Shown: in pieces, positions 7,741-14,883 of the stretch | Numbering within the stretch: position 1 is the first letter of the stretch | How the letters are laid out: each line of letters opens with the position of its first letter | Translations under genes and position numbers: made by a program | NCBI GenBank assembly: GCA_016297675.1 | Contig: JAEDGE010000037.1 | Coordinates: forward strand, 1-15,504 | Reading direction: 5' to 3' | Source: Oscillospiraceae bacterium | GTDB taxonomy: Bacteria > Bacillota > Clostridia > Oscillospirales > Ruminococcaceae | Length of the DNA stretch: 15,504 nt | Notes under the pieces: model-generated | What the model was told of the DNA's origin: nothing | The model's database searches: none | The model's input: only the letters and a program-made list of their open reading frames with translations

Positions 7741-8289
7741 ATGTCATTCTCACAACGTGCCATTGTGGAGGCAATTCTCTTTGCAAGCGGCGACCCAATT
7801 CCACTCTCCCGTCTGGCAGATGCCAGCGGCATTGATGAAAAGCAGTTGCCTGTATTGTTAAATGATCTGAATCAGCATTATGCTGCTGACGGACATGCAT
7901 TACAGGTGCTTCTGCTGGAAAACACTGCTCAGCTCTGCACCAGAGAACCCTATGCCCCCTATATTCAAGCTGCTCTGGAACAGAAGCGAACGCTACCGCT
8001 GACACCAGCCGCTTTGGAAGTCCTGACCATTGCCGCCTATCATCAACCGGTTACAAAGCGATTTATTTCGCATGTACGAGGTATTGACAGCAGTGCACTG
8101 GTCAATACTTTAGTGGAACGGGAACTTCTGGAAGAAGGCGAACGGCTGGACATGCCCGGCAGACCGATTGCCTATCGTACCACCGATGCCTTTTTACGCT
8201 GCTTTGGTTTGTCTTCTCTGAAAGACTTACCGCCGCTGCCGGAGATTCCCATTCCGGAAACCGCTGATCTGACGGACAATCCTACATAA
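7741..8289 (+). CDS. scpB: Segregation and condensation protein B
   Basis: Second accessory subunit of the SMC-ScpAB condensin, 182 residues with two winged-helix domains. Family features are visible: AIVEAILFASGDPI (6-19), the LTPAALEVLTIAAYHQPVTK stretch (about 88-107), VRGIDSSALVNTL (about 111-123), and a GRPIAYRTTDAFLRCFGL stretch near 140-157. The frame is open back to 7630, but the ATG at 7741 has GAAGGAGG ideally placed and the protein starts at the normal family position from there. The final Pro/acid-rich tail is short. Confidence 0.95.
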   Translation: MSFSQRAIVEAILFASGDPIPLSRLADASGIDEKQLPVLLNDLNQHYAADGHALQVLLLENTAQLCTREPYAPYIQAALEQKRTLPLTPAALEVLTIAAYHQPVTKRFISHVRGIDSSALVNTLVERELLEEGERLDMPGRPIAYRTTDAFLRCFGLSSLKDLPPLPEIPIPETADLTDNPT

Positions 8290-8315
8290 AAATTCACACA
8301 GAAAGGAAGAGAACC

Positions 8316-8975
8316 ATGACTGGTTGGCTGATTTTACTCTGCATATTGGGACTGCTTGCAGTCGTGCTGTTTGTACCGGCAGTCCTGCATGTCACATTGC
8401 AGGCAGAACAAACCGATGTGCGGATTTCCTTTCTGGGGATTCCCATCTATCGCTCCGACCGACAGCGAAAAAGAAAAAAAACACAAAAGAAGTCTTCTAA
8501 AAAGAAAAAAGAACCATCCAGCAAAGGCAAAAAAAAAGAAAAGCAGCCGCTCTCGGAAAAACTGGATCTGATAAAAGATGCATTATCCGGCGTTCGGAAA
8601 GGACTGCGAAAACTGACCAGGGGCATTCGCTTTCGACATGTTTCCATTTCTGTTGCAGTCGGCAGCTTTGATGCCTGTGAATGTGCGATGGCATATGGAA
8701 AGATGAATACTGCCCTTTATCCCTGTCTGGCGGTATTGGGAACCGTATTTTCTGTTTCCTATGATGATGTTGCCGTTCACTGCTGTTTCGGCGAACCCAA
8801 AACCCGTTATCGCATTTCCGGTACGGTAACGCTATCATTGGCGTGTGTCTTGTCGGCATTACTGGCATTTGGGCTGTCCTTTTTATGGAATACCTTAAAG
8901 CGAAAAAAGGAATCAGAATCGACCAACACACCACAAGCGGCTGCCGAAAAAGAACCGGTCAGTCATAAAAAATAG
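8316..8975 (+). CDS. DUF2953 (YtfI-like) membrane protein
   Basis: Protein of 219 residues with an N-terminal membrane helix (about 4-26), a very lysine-rich stretch (about 50-77), a soluble middle part and a C-terminal hydrophobic helix (about 168-192), then a charged tail. This layout, and its place directly before a YtfJ/GerW-like gene, match the DUF2953 family (B. subtilis YtfI sits beside YtfJ). An SD-like AAAGGAAG precedes the ATG. The lysine block is encoded by A-rich codons and is probably a disordered basic segment near the membrane. Function is unknown; a sporulation role is inferred from the neighbour. Confidence 0.78.
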   Translation: MTGWLILLCILGLLAVVLFVPAVLHVTLQAEQTDVRISFLGIPIYRSDRQRKRKKTQKKSSKKKKEPSSKGKKKEKQPLSEKLDLIKDALSGVRKGLRKLTRGIRFRHVSISVAVGSFDACECAMAYGKMNTALYPCLAVLGTVFSVSYDDVAVHCCFGEPKTRYRISGTVTLSLACVLSALLAFGLSFLWNTLKRKKESESTNTPQAAAEKEPVSHKK

Positions 8976-8984
8976 TATCTGCCT

Positions 8985-9013
8985 GCATATTCCAATTATT
9001 TTGGTATATGCTA
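8985..9013 (+). promoter_or_regulatory. Possible sigma-F/G promoter overlapping a palindrome, upstream of gerW
   Basis: GCATA (8985-8989) fits the forespore -35 pattern G-H-A-T-R, and TATGCTA (9007-9013) fits six of seven positions of the -10 pattern CATnnTA, with a 17-base spacer. The same bases form a dyad: GCATAT, one mismatch, CCAA (8985-8995) against TTGG, one mismatch, ATATGC (9001-9011). It may therefore be an operator or hairpin instead. The gene it precedes belongs to a sporulation family, which favours the promoter reading. Confidence 0.45.
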
Positions 9014-9044
9014 AGATGAAATCAATAAACAGGAGGAATTCCCC

Positions 9045-9464
9045 ATGCAAGAGACAAATAACAACCGACAAGAACATACTATCCACAATCTGATGGGCGT
9101 GTCCATGGACAAGATTCGGGAAATGGTAGATGTACAAACGATTATCGGCGACCCCATTCTGGTCGGCACAGAGATTACCATCATCCCCATCTCCAAAGTT
9201 TCCTATGGTTTCGCTTCCGGCGGTTCTGATCTGCCTGCCAAGGTACCGAAAGACTTGTTCGGCGGCGGCACGGGTGCTGGTGTTTCCATTCAGCCTGTTG
9301 CCTTTCTGGTCGTACAGAACGGTGATGTCCGGCTGCTCCAGATGACAGAAGGTGGCGATACTGCCAATAATCTCATTCGCACATTACCAGAGGTTGTGAA
9401 TAAAGTAACGGATATGGTGAAATCCAAAAAAGAATCCAAGCAGACCACTGCCACAGAAGAATAA
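9045..9464 (+). CDS. GerW/YtfJ-family sporulation protein
   Basis: Protein of 139 residues with the hallmarks of the family: an N-terminal HNLMGVSMDKIREMVDV stretch, the core IGDPILVGTEITIIPISKVSYGFASGG region (about 35-61), a Gly-rich FGGGTGAG segment (about 72-79), and a VQNGDVRLLQM stretch (about 90-100). In B. subtilis the family member is made in the forespore and is needed for normal germination. AGGAGG precedes the ATG at a good distance. The C-terminal tail is charged. It sits 69 bases after the DUF2953 gene, a gap that contains a possible forespore promoter. Confidence 0.92.
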   Translation: MQETNNNRQEHTIHNLMGVSMDKIREMVDVQTIIGDPILVGTEITIIPISKVSYGFASGGSDLPAKVPKDLFGGGTGAGVSIQPVAFLVVQNGDVRLLQMTEGGDTANNLIRTLPEVVNKVTDMVKSKKESKQTTATEE

Positions 9465-9496
9465 ACCGCACGCATAAAATCCCCCATTCTTTCATA

Positions 9497-9516
9497 TCCT
9501 GTTCTCAAAAACAGGA
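9497..9516 (+). other. Small hairpin touching the dac ribosome binding site
   Basis: TCCTGTT (9497-9503) pairs with AACAGGA (9510-9516) around a six-base loop. Its 3' arm abuts the Shine-Dalgarno sequence of the carboxypeptidase gene. It lacks a U-tract, so it is not a terminator. It might modulate translation or stabilise a processed mRNA. Confidence 0.4.
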
Positions 9517-9531
9517 AAGGAAGAATACGAT

Positions 9532-10686
9532 ATGAGGAAACAACTGTGCAGTGTCCTGCTCTCTGCTGTCCTGCTGTTTTGTAGTCTGTCAATGCCTCAC
9601 GCTGCGGCAATGGAAATCACAGCAGTTTCTGCAAAAGCCTGTGTTGTCATGGAAGCAACTACCAGAGAGGTATTCTTTGCCCAAAACGAAACGGAACAGC
9701 TGCCCATGGCAAGCACCACAAAAATTATGACTACGCTACTCTGTCTGGAAAGTGGCGATCTGGACACGCCGTTTCGGGTGGATGACAACGCCATTCAAGT
9801 GGAAGGCTCTTCCATGGGCTTAGTAAAGGGCGACATTGTCACAAAACGTGCTCTTTGTTATGGCATGATGCTGCCGTCCGGCAATGACGCTGCTGGTGCA
9901 ACTGCGGTCAAGCTTGCCGGTTCTTACGAAGCCTTTGCAGAACAAATGAACCAGCGTGCCGAACAAATCGGATTGCAGCACACACACTTTGTCACACCCT
10001 CCGGTCTGCACGATGAACAGCATTATTCCACTGCTTATGATATGGCACTGTTAACCGCTGTCGCTTTACAAAATGCAGACTTTCGGGAAATCTGCGGACA
10101 GACCACTGCAAAAGTCTCCTTCGGCAATCCCCCCTATGAACGCTGGCTGAAAAATACGAACAAGCTGCTCACACAATGTGAGGGCGTCATTGGCGTGAAA
10201 ACGGGTTTTACGGATGAAGCTGGCCGCTGTCTGGTTTCTGCCTGTACCCGCAATGACATCACCCTGATTTGTGTCACGCTCAATGACCCGAACGACTGGC
10301 AAACACACAGCAATTTATATGATGCCATTTTCCCGACGCTACAGACCAAAACCGTTTCCCTGCCGGAAAATCTGCAAATTCCCGTGGTGGGTGGTACGGC
10401 AGAACAGGTTGCACTTCAGACAGAAGGAACGGTCACCTATGGGTCAAATGGTACGGTTTGTGATATACAATTTTCTGTCCAGACCAAACCATTTTTATTT
10501 GCACCTGTGCGGGCAGAGCAATATGGCGGTGTACTTGTAGCAAAACAGAACGGACAAGAACTGTTCCGCCTACCGCTTCTGACAAAAGAATCAGTGTCTG
10601 AAAAGGAAACAGTTACAACGGAAAAAAAAGAAAAACTGCACATCCGTCTCTGGAACTGGTTTCGTGCATGGTTTCAAAAGAAATAG
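9532..10686 (+). CDS. D-alanyl-D-alanine carboxypeptidase (DacF/DacB-like, S11 family)
   Basis: Penicillin-binding protein of 384 residues that trims the terminal D-Ala from peptidoglycan stem peptides outside the membrane. A signal peptide (about 1-27, ending HAAA) is clear. The active-site motifs are complete: S61-T-T-K64 (SxxK), S116-G-N118 (SxN) and K223-T-G225 (KTG). After the catalytic domain there is a beta-rich C-terminal domain. The end is an aromatic/basic amphipathic helix (HIRLWNWFRAWFQKK) that would dock onto the membrane face, as in other DacA/DacF proteins. The SD AAGGAAG fits the ATG. Its place after a GerW-like gene suggests a sporulation (cortex) role, but a housekeeping role is also possible. 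Confidence 0.95.
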   Translation: MRKQLCSVLLSAVLLFCSLSMPHAAAMEITAVSAKACVVMEATTREVFFAQNETEQLPMASTTKIMTTLLCLESGDLDTPFRVDDNAIQVEGSSMGLVKGDIVTKRALCYGMMLPSGNDAAGATAVKLAGSYEAFAEQMNQRAEQIGLQHTHFVTPSGLHDEQHYSTAYDMALLTAVALQNADFREICGQTTAKVSFGNPPYERWLKNTNKLLTQCEGVIGVKTGFTDEAGRCLVSACTRNDITLICVTLNDPNDWQTHSNLYDAIFPTLQTKTVSLPENLQIPVVGGTAEQVALQTEGTVTYGSNGTVCDIQFSVQTKPFLFAPVRAEQYGGVLVAKQNGQELFRLPLLTKESVSEKETVTTEKKEKLHIRLWNWFRAWFQKK

Positions 10687-10714
10687 ATTTTAATAGAATA
10701 GAGGAGTTGTTCAA

Positions 10715-11446
10715 GTGGAAAAAATTCGGATTCAAAAATTATTATCCGATGCCGGTTACTGCTCCCGCCGCAAGGCGGAAGCATGGATGGCAGCCGGAAA
10801 AGTCAAAGTCAATGGGCATCCGGTCAAGCCGGGCGACAAGGCAACATATGCCGACCACATTACCGTCAATGGTGAACAGGTTTATCTGCCCCGCCGAAAA
10901 GTAAAACGCTATCTCATGCTGTACAAGCCGAGAGGCTATGTCACAACAACATCCGATGAACTGGATCGCCGGTGTGTCATGGATCTACTGGAAGATGTGG
11001 AAGAACGGGTATATCCGGTCGGCAGACTGGATAAGGATTCGGAAGGACTGCTGCTGCTGACCAATGACGGCGAATTTGCCAACAATATTATGCATCCGAG
11101 CCGTCATATTTCCAAAACCTATCGAGTCACGGTTCGACCGGATATTTCCGAAGAGCAGCTGATTGCCCTTTCCAGTGGTGTGGAACTGGACGGCAAAATG
11201 ACACTGCCGGCGAATGTTGTCGTAAAAACAAAAGAACCCAATCGAGTTGTCCTGCTGATGACCATTCAGGAAGGACGGAACCGCCAGATTCGCCGGATGT
11301 GCGAGGCAGTCGGTCTGGAAGTGGCAAGACTTCGCCGCATCAGCATTGGTCCGCTAAAGCTGGGCATGCTGAAACCGGGTACTTATCGGGATTTGACCGC
11401 TGAGGAGTTGCGTGCAATCCGCAATGCAATGGGAAAAGATCAATAA
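10715..11446 (+). CDS. RluB/RsuA-family rRNA pseudouridine synthase
   Basis: Enzyme that isomerises a specific uridine in rRNA. It has 243 residues: an S4 RNA-binding domain (about 3-60, with the LSDAGYCSRRKAE pattern) followed by a catalytic domain. The catalytic Asp is D106 in the GRLDKDSEGLLLLTNDG motif (103-119). The KTYRV stretch and the EGRNRQIRRM motif (near 190) are also typical. Length and context match the RluB branch (23S rRNA U2605 numbering in E. coli), which is often found after scpAB and dac genes in Firmicutes. The GTG start is chosen because GAGGAG is well placed upstream and the S4 domain begins immediately. Confidence 0.93.
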   Translation: MEKIRIQKLLSDAGYCSRRKAEAWMAAGKVKVNGHPVKPGDKATYADHITVNGEQVYLPRRKVKRYLMLYKPRGYVTTTSDELDRRCVMDLLEDVEERVYPVGRLDKDSEGLLLLTNDGEFANNIMHPSRHISKTYRVTVRPDISEEQLIALSSGVELDGKMTLPANVVVKTKEPNRVVLLMTIQEGRNRQIRRMCEAVGLEVARLRRISIGPLKLGMLKPGTYRDLTAEELRAIRNAMGKDQ

Positions 11447-11495
11447 AATAAAGCATCCGCAATCGGAATGAACAGGAAAGGAGATTGCATTTCTT

Positions 11496-12443
11496 ATGCC
11501 AATTTGCATTCCAAAGGAACTGCCGGCATTTCAGACGCTGGCAAAGGAAAATATTTTTGTGATGGACAATGAACGTGCCTCGCATCAGGACATCCGTCCG
11601 CTGCGGGTTCTGCTGCTGAATCTGATGCCCAAAAAGATTGAAACAGAATGCCAGTTTCTGCGTTTACTCAGCAACACCCCCATTCAAGTCAATGTAGAGT
11701 TTTTACAAGTATCCAGCCATGTCAGCAAAAACACCACAAAGGTGCATCTGGAATCGTTTTATCATACCTTTCCGGAAATTCAAAATGAATACTACGACGG
11801 CTGCATCATCACGGGTGCACCGGTCGAACATCTTGCATTTGAGGATGTGGATTACTGGGAAGAGTTACAAACCATTATGGAATGGACAAAGACGCACGTT
11901 TTCTCCACCATGCATATCTGCTGGGGTGCCCTTGCCGGACTGCACTATCACTTCGGGATTCCCAAGTATGATTTATCGGAAAAGATGTTCGGCATTTTTC
12001 CGCATAATGTTTTGCAAAAAAATGTACAGCTGCTGCGGGGATTTGACGACTGCTTCTATGCACCGCACTCCCGTCACTCAGAAGTGCGGCGATCCGATAT
12101 TGAACAAGTGCCACAGCTGCAAATTCTAACGGAATCTGAACAGGCTGGTGTGCACATTGTTGCCAACAATAACGGAAGACAATATTTTATTACTGGTCAT
12201 CTGGAATACGACCGCACCACACTTGCAGAAGAATACTGCCGTGATCGGGATAAGGGCTTACAAATTGCAGTACCATATCACTATTTTCCGGAGGACAATC
12301 CGGAAAAGCCGCCGCTCTACACTTGGGGCTGCTGTGCCAATCTGCTCTTTTCCAACTGGATCAACCACTGTGTTTACCAGTTGACCCCGTATGAACTCCA
12401 GCGACTGGATCTTTATAACTGGGATTGGGAAGCCGGTCTTTAA
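11496..12443 (+). CDS. metA: Homoserine O-acetyltransferase (MetA family)
   Basis: First committed enzyme of methionine synthesis, acylating homoserine. It has 315 residues, full length. The catalytic residues fall at the canonical MetA numbers: Cys142 (in HICWGA), His235 and Glu237 (in FITGHLE). Residue 111, which decides acyl-donor choice in this family, is Glu (GAPVEH), so acetyl-CoA rather than succinyl-CoA is expected. An AAAGGAG lies 12 bases before the ATG, a long but usable spacing. There is only 49 bases between the pseudouridine synthase stop and this start, with no terminator and no visible SAM riboswitch or T-box. It therefore appears to be co-transcribed with the upstream operon, and a terminator follows. 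Confidence 0.95.
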   Translation: MPICIPKELPAFQTLAKENIFVMDNERASHQDIRPLRVLLLNLMPKKIETECQFLRLLSNTPIQVNVEFLQVSSHVSKNTTKVHLESFYHTFPEIQNEYYDGCIITGAPVEHLAFEDVDYWEELQTIMEWTKTHVFSTMHICWGALAGLHYHFGIPKYDLSEKMFGIFPHNVLQKNVQLLRGFDDCFYAPHSRHSEVRRSDIEQVPQLQILTESEQAGVHIVANNNGRQYFITGHLEYDRTTLAEEYCRDRDKGLQIAVPYHYFPEDNPEKPPLYTWGCCANLLFSNWINHCVYQLTPYELQRLDLYNWDWEAGL

Positions 12444-12477
12444 TCTGCATATCCCGTTCTGCAATTTCAGGAAACGT

Positions 12478-12508
12478 GTCCGGCAATGAATCGTATGCCG
12501 GACTTTTT
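12478..12508 (+). terminator. Terminator after metA
   Basis: GTCCGGCA (12478-12485) and TGCCGGAC (12496-12503) form a perfect 8-bp stem with a 10-base loop, followed by TTTTTC. It lies 34 bases after the metA stop and likely ends the long plus-strand operon. Confidence 0.85.
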
Positions 12509-12526
12509 CTGACGGAATCCATCATG

Positions 12527-12581
12527 GAAATCCATTTTCGGATTTCTTTGGGAAAACTTGTCTGAACCGTCCGGCGGAATC
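12527..12581 (+). repeat. Dispersed 55-bp repeat, copy A
   Basis: First of three direct copies in this window, about 80% identical by eye to each of the others without gaps. Shared blocks are GGATTTCTT, a GGGAAAA-like block, and TCTGAACCGTCC followed by GGCGGAATC. In this copy GAAATCC (12527-12533) and GGATTTC (12540-12546) form a perfect 7-bp hairpin. It lies between the metA terminator and the dockerin-gene promoter. A second hairpin (CCACAG/CTGTGG, 12589-12604) follows and may belong to the same unit. Confidence 0.7.
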
Positions 12582-12660
12582 AGCTTGACCACAGTCGCCT
12601 GTGGCGAGAAACTTTACACCGTCAAAAAAATGGATTTGCGTGAGAACCCATAAAAAAGTC

Positions 12661-12689
12661 TTTACATTCTCCCATTTTTATGGTACAAT
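12661..12689 (+). promoter_or_regulatory. Sigma-A promoter for the dockerin protein gene
   Basis: TTTACA (12661-12666), a 17-base spacer and TACAAT (12684-12689) lie 44 bases upstream of the GTG start. Both hexamers match the consensus at five of six positions. It shows that this gene has its own transcription unit. Confidence 0.83.
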
Positions 12690-12733
12690 AAGCACATTGC
12701 TTCTCGAAAATCACACATACAGGAGGAACCATT

Positions 12734-13729
12734 GTGCAAAATCTAAAAAAACAAAGCCTGCAAGGTCTGGCGATTTGGGTGAATATCTTGTTCACAATTA
12801 CAATCTTACAGCTGTTCCCTGCTTCTGCAGCGGAAACTGCCCCCTTTCCGATTGCTTGGCAGCAAAGCGAAGAGGCTGGTGCAGAGTGGCAGCGGCAAAC
12901 TTATCTGCCAGAGGAAGAAAACTGGTGCGACTATCCTTGGAACCGCGGCAGCGAAACGGGAAACACCGTGGGGCTGGCTGGATGCAGTCTGCTTTCTGTT
13001 GTCAATTCTGTTTATTATAAAACCGGAACATTTATCAATCCAGCAGAACTGGCACAATTTGCACTGGACAATGGTTACCGCATTCCGGGGGTAGATGGTG
13101 CAGCAATGGGATTCTTCCCAGCCGTCGCTCAGGTCTATGCAGAACGCAGCCACATGACTTTCCAGCAATGGACAAGCAATGCAGAAACTGTCCTGCTCCA
13201 TGTACAGAATGGCGGAACTGCCTGTGCCAACATCGTGGGACACTGGGTTGCCATTGTAGATTATGATGCAGAAACGGACCAATACTTGATGCTGGATTCC
13301 TCACAGACTTCCAAACGTGCTGCCAATATCAACTGGACAGACCGGCAAAACGGCGTTGCTTGGCTTTCTGCAACAGAACTGCTGGCAAACGGAAAAAGCG
13401 GTTATTATGGCATCAATGGTCGTTACTCTGCTCTGTATACATTTGATTTTTCATGGGAATGTTTACAGGGAGATGCCAACGATGACGGACAAATTTCCAT
13501 CGAAGACGCCTGCATTGTACTGGAATACTATGCAAATACGGCTGCTGGCATAGATATGCCCTTACACCAGCAGGCAGAGCAGAACACCGCACGCCTCACA
13601 GCATGTGATGTGAACGGAGATGGTATCATTTCGATAGAAGATGCAACTGCCATCCTATCTTACTATGCGCTCCTGTCTACCGGACTGGAAGCAGACTGGA
13701 ATACCGTTCTTGCAAACAATGCTACATAA
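12734..13729 (+). CDS. Secreted C39-like cysteine peptidase-fold protein with C-terminal type I dockerin
   Basis: Exported protein of 331 residues. A signal peptide (about 1-33, hydrophobic core 11-29, ending ASA) leads to a papain-like C39-type domain (about 70-235). Its probable catalytic residues are Cys84 (in LAGCSLLSVVN), His170 (in VGHWVAIVDY) and Asp188 (in LMLDSS). A two-repeat type I dockerin (about 246-323) follows, with calcium loops GDANDDGQISIEDA (246-259) and CDVNGDGIISIEDA (291-304). It would be carried onto a cohesin-bearing scaffold at the cell surface. No carbohydrate-active domain is visible, so this is a protease or protein-binding scaffold component. The GTG start at 12734 is supported by AGGAGG seven bases upstream. 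It is monocistronic, with a near-consensus promoter and a terminator about 200 bases downstream. Confidence 0.88.
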   Translation: MQNLKKQSLQGLAIWVNILFTITILQLFPASAAETAPFPIAWQQSEEAGAEWQRQTYLPEEENWCDYPWNRGSETGNTVGLAGCSLLSVVNSVYYKTGTFINPAELAQFALDNGYRIPGVDGAAMGFFPAVAQVYAERSHMTFQQWTSNAETVLLHVQNGGTACANIVGHWVAIVDYDAETDQYLMLDSSQTSKRAANINWTDRQNGVAWLSATELLANGKSGYYGINGRYSALYTFDFSWECLQGDANDDGQISIEDACIVLEYYANTAAGIDMPLHQQAEQNTARLTACDVNGDGIISIEDATAILSYYALLSTGLEADWNTVLANNAT

Positions 13730-13750
13730 TGGCTTTCCTTATTTTCAAAA

Positions 13751-13922
13751 ACTGTACTAGGCTCTATTGCAAAATCTACAATTTTGCAATACCGGCAATG
13801 AATTGCCGGTGGTGGCTTTGCCACCAAGAGCCGCCGTTCATACTGTCCTCGCAAAGCCGATGGCTTTGCAGCCGCTTTTAGCGGCACTGCAAACAACATC
13901 GTTGTTTGCAATAGAGGACAGT
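13751..13922. mobile_element. MITE-like multi-hairpin palindromic element
   Basis: A 172-bp block with inverted ends. ACTGT (13751-13755) plus CTCTATTGCAAA (13762-13773) on the left is mirrored by TTTGCAATAGAG (13905-13916) plus ACAGT (13918-13922) on the right. Inside are six perfect hairpins: 13766-13790 (10 bp), 13791-13810 (9 bp), 13811-13825 (6 bp), 13851-13869 (8 bp), 13871-13885 (6 bp) and 13888-13910 (10 bp). The first three are enclosed by GGCTCT/AGAGCC (13760-13765 with 13827-13832). The last three are enclosed by an 11-bp stem (13840-13850 with 13914-13924). It encodes no transposase. It is either a non-autonomous mobile element or a structured RNA in the dockerin-gene 3' region. 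Confidence 0.6.
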
Positions 13923-13927
13923 ATATA

Positions 13928-13964
13928 AAAATCGGCTTGCAGTGCAAATCTGCAAGCCGATTTT
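13928..13964. terminator. Bidirectional terminator between the dockerin gene and the yjbQ-sir2 operon
   Basis: A perfect 14-bp stem (13928-13941 with 13951-13964, core CGGCTTGCA/TGCAAGCCG) with a nine-base loop is flanked by A-runs on the left and T-runs on the right. It can stop transcripts of the dockerin gene from the left and of yjbQ-sir2 from the right. Confidence 0.82.
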
Positions 13965-13990
13965 CTGTTAAAAATAACGTGCGTTCAATG

Positions 13991-14045
13991 AAAATGCATT
14001 TTTGGATTTCTTGAGAAAACGTTTTCTGAACCGTCCAGCAGAATC
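13991..14045 (+). repeat. Dispersed 55-bp repeat, copy B
   Basis: Second direct copy, gapless against copies A and C. It shares GGATTTCTT (14004-14012) and TCTGAACCGTCC. In this copy the centre reads AGAAAACGTTTTCT, a perfect 14-bp palindrome; the same place in copy C keeps a GGAAA/TTTCC pairing, which hints at a conserved stem. It lies in the 3' flank of sir2, just past the bidirectional terminator. Confidence 0.7.
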
Positions 14046-14119
14046 GCTTCGCTGTCCTGTGAAAACCGTACGTCCGATAACGCCGTACATCTTCCATATT
14101 CCTGCTATGCAAGTTTCAT

Positions 14120-14848
14120 TTATGGTATGGAAATCTGTGACAATACGGTACCGATTTTTTCCCGAATGCAAAGTTCCGCCTGTCGGTCAATCTGTGTCGC
14201 ATCCCGATTCAGTACCACAAGATGTTCTCCGCTGAAATACCGCAGCAATCCGGCTGCCGGATACACTGCCAGTGAGGTACCGCCAACCATCAGCACGTCC
14301 GCTTCCGCAATCGCAGTGACTGCATTTTCCACGGTTTCCGTTGGCAGGGATTCTTCATACAGTACCACATCCGGTTTCACCAATCCACCACACTTGGGGC
14401 AATGCGGTACACCCTCTGTTTGCAAAATCCATGCAGCATCATACAATGCTCCGCAGCTCTGACAGAAATTCCGATGTACACTGCCGTGCAACTCATACAC
14501 TGTTTTGCTGCCTGCCATTTGATGCAGCCCATCAATATTCTGTGTCACAACCGCAGAAAGAATGCCCTTTTGCTCCAGTTCTGCCAGTTTTTTGTGGGCT
14601 GCATTCGGCTTTGCATCAGGACAAATCATCTTGTCCCGATAGAAACGATAAAATGCCTCTGTATGTCGTACAAAATAAGTATGGCTGAGAATCGTTTCCG
14701 GCGGCACATCATATTTTTGGTGGTACAGACCATCCTGACTGCGGAAGTCTGGAATGCCACTCTCTGTAGAAACGCCTGCTCCGCCAAAAAAGACCATTTG
14801 TTTTGCAGATTGAACAATCTCCTGTAATTTTGCAATTTCTGTTGTCAT
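14120..14848 (-). CDS. Sir2-family NAD-dependent protein deacylase
   Basis: Cytoplasmic enzyme that removes acyl groups from lysines using NAD+. It has 242 residues. The NAD-binding motif GGAGVSTESGIPDFRS is at 22-37, TQNIDGLH at 102-109 and the catalytic His121 in HGS. Zinc cysteines are C129, C132, C150 and C153. GGTSLAVYPAAG (189-200) completes the fold. No residues typical of the desuccinylase subgroup (Ala-Tyr-Arg pocket) are evident, so a deacetylase is the simplest reading. The frame is open upstream to 14887, but the ATG at 14848 follows AGGAGGG and begins at the family position. It lies 35 bases after the yjbQ stop, in one operon. Confidence 0.95.
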   Translation of the reverse strand: MTTEIAKLQEIVQSAKQMVFFGGAGVSTESGIPDFRSQDGLYHQKYDVPPETILSHTYFVRHTEAFYRFYRDKMICPDAKPNAAHKKLAELEQKGILSAVVTQNIDGLHQMAGSKTVYELHGSVHRNFCQSCGALYDAAWILQTEGVPHCPKCGGLVKPDVVLYEESLPTETVENAVTAIAEADVLMVGGTSLAVYPAAGLLRYFSGEHLVVLNRDATQIDRQAELCIREKIGTVLSQISIP

Positions 14849-14883
14849 AAAGAACCCTCCTGTTCTTCCTTTAAACTGAAAAA

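Larger units (their letters stand above)
13730..14119. other. Gene-free interval between the dockerin gene and sir2
   Basis: This 390-base stretch holds no credible gene. It contains the palindromic MITE-like element (13751-13922), the bidirectional terminator (13928-13964) and dispersed repeat copy B (13991-14045). An open minus-strand frame through it simply reads across the hairpins. Confidence 0.8.

Noticed and set aside
11447..11495. Methionine-responsive riboswitch upstream of metA
   Set aside because: Only 49 bases are available and no SAM-riboswitch or T-box-like helices or terminator are visible.
12625..12652. Possible fourth, degenerate repeat copy just after copy A
   Set aside because: Only a short TGGATTT and GAGAAC similarity is seen; this is too weak to separate from chance.
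13760..13832. Cloverleaf-like fold resembling a tRNA
   Set aside because: A 6-bp closing stem with three arms looks like a cloverleaf, but arm lengths, loop sequences and any T-loop or acceptor end do not fit a tRNA.
13663..14112. 149-codon minus-strand open frame across the 3' end of the dockerin gene, the palindromic element and repeat B
   Set aside because: It has no ribosome binding site, overlaps the dockerin in antisense and its composition is explained by reading through hairpins.
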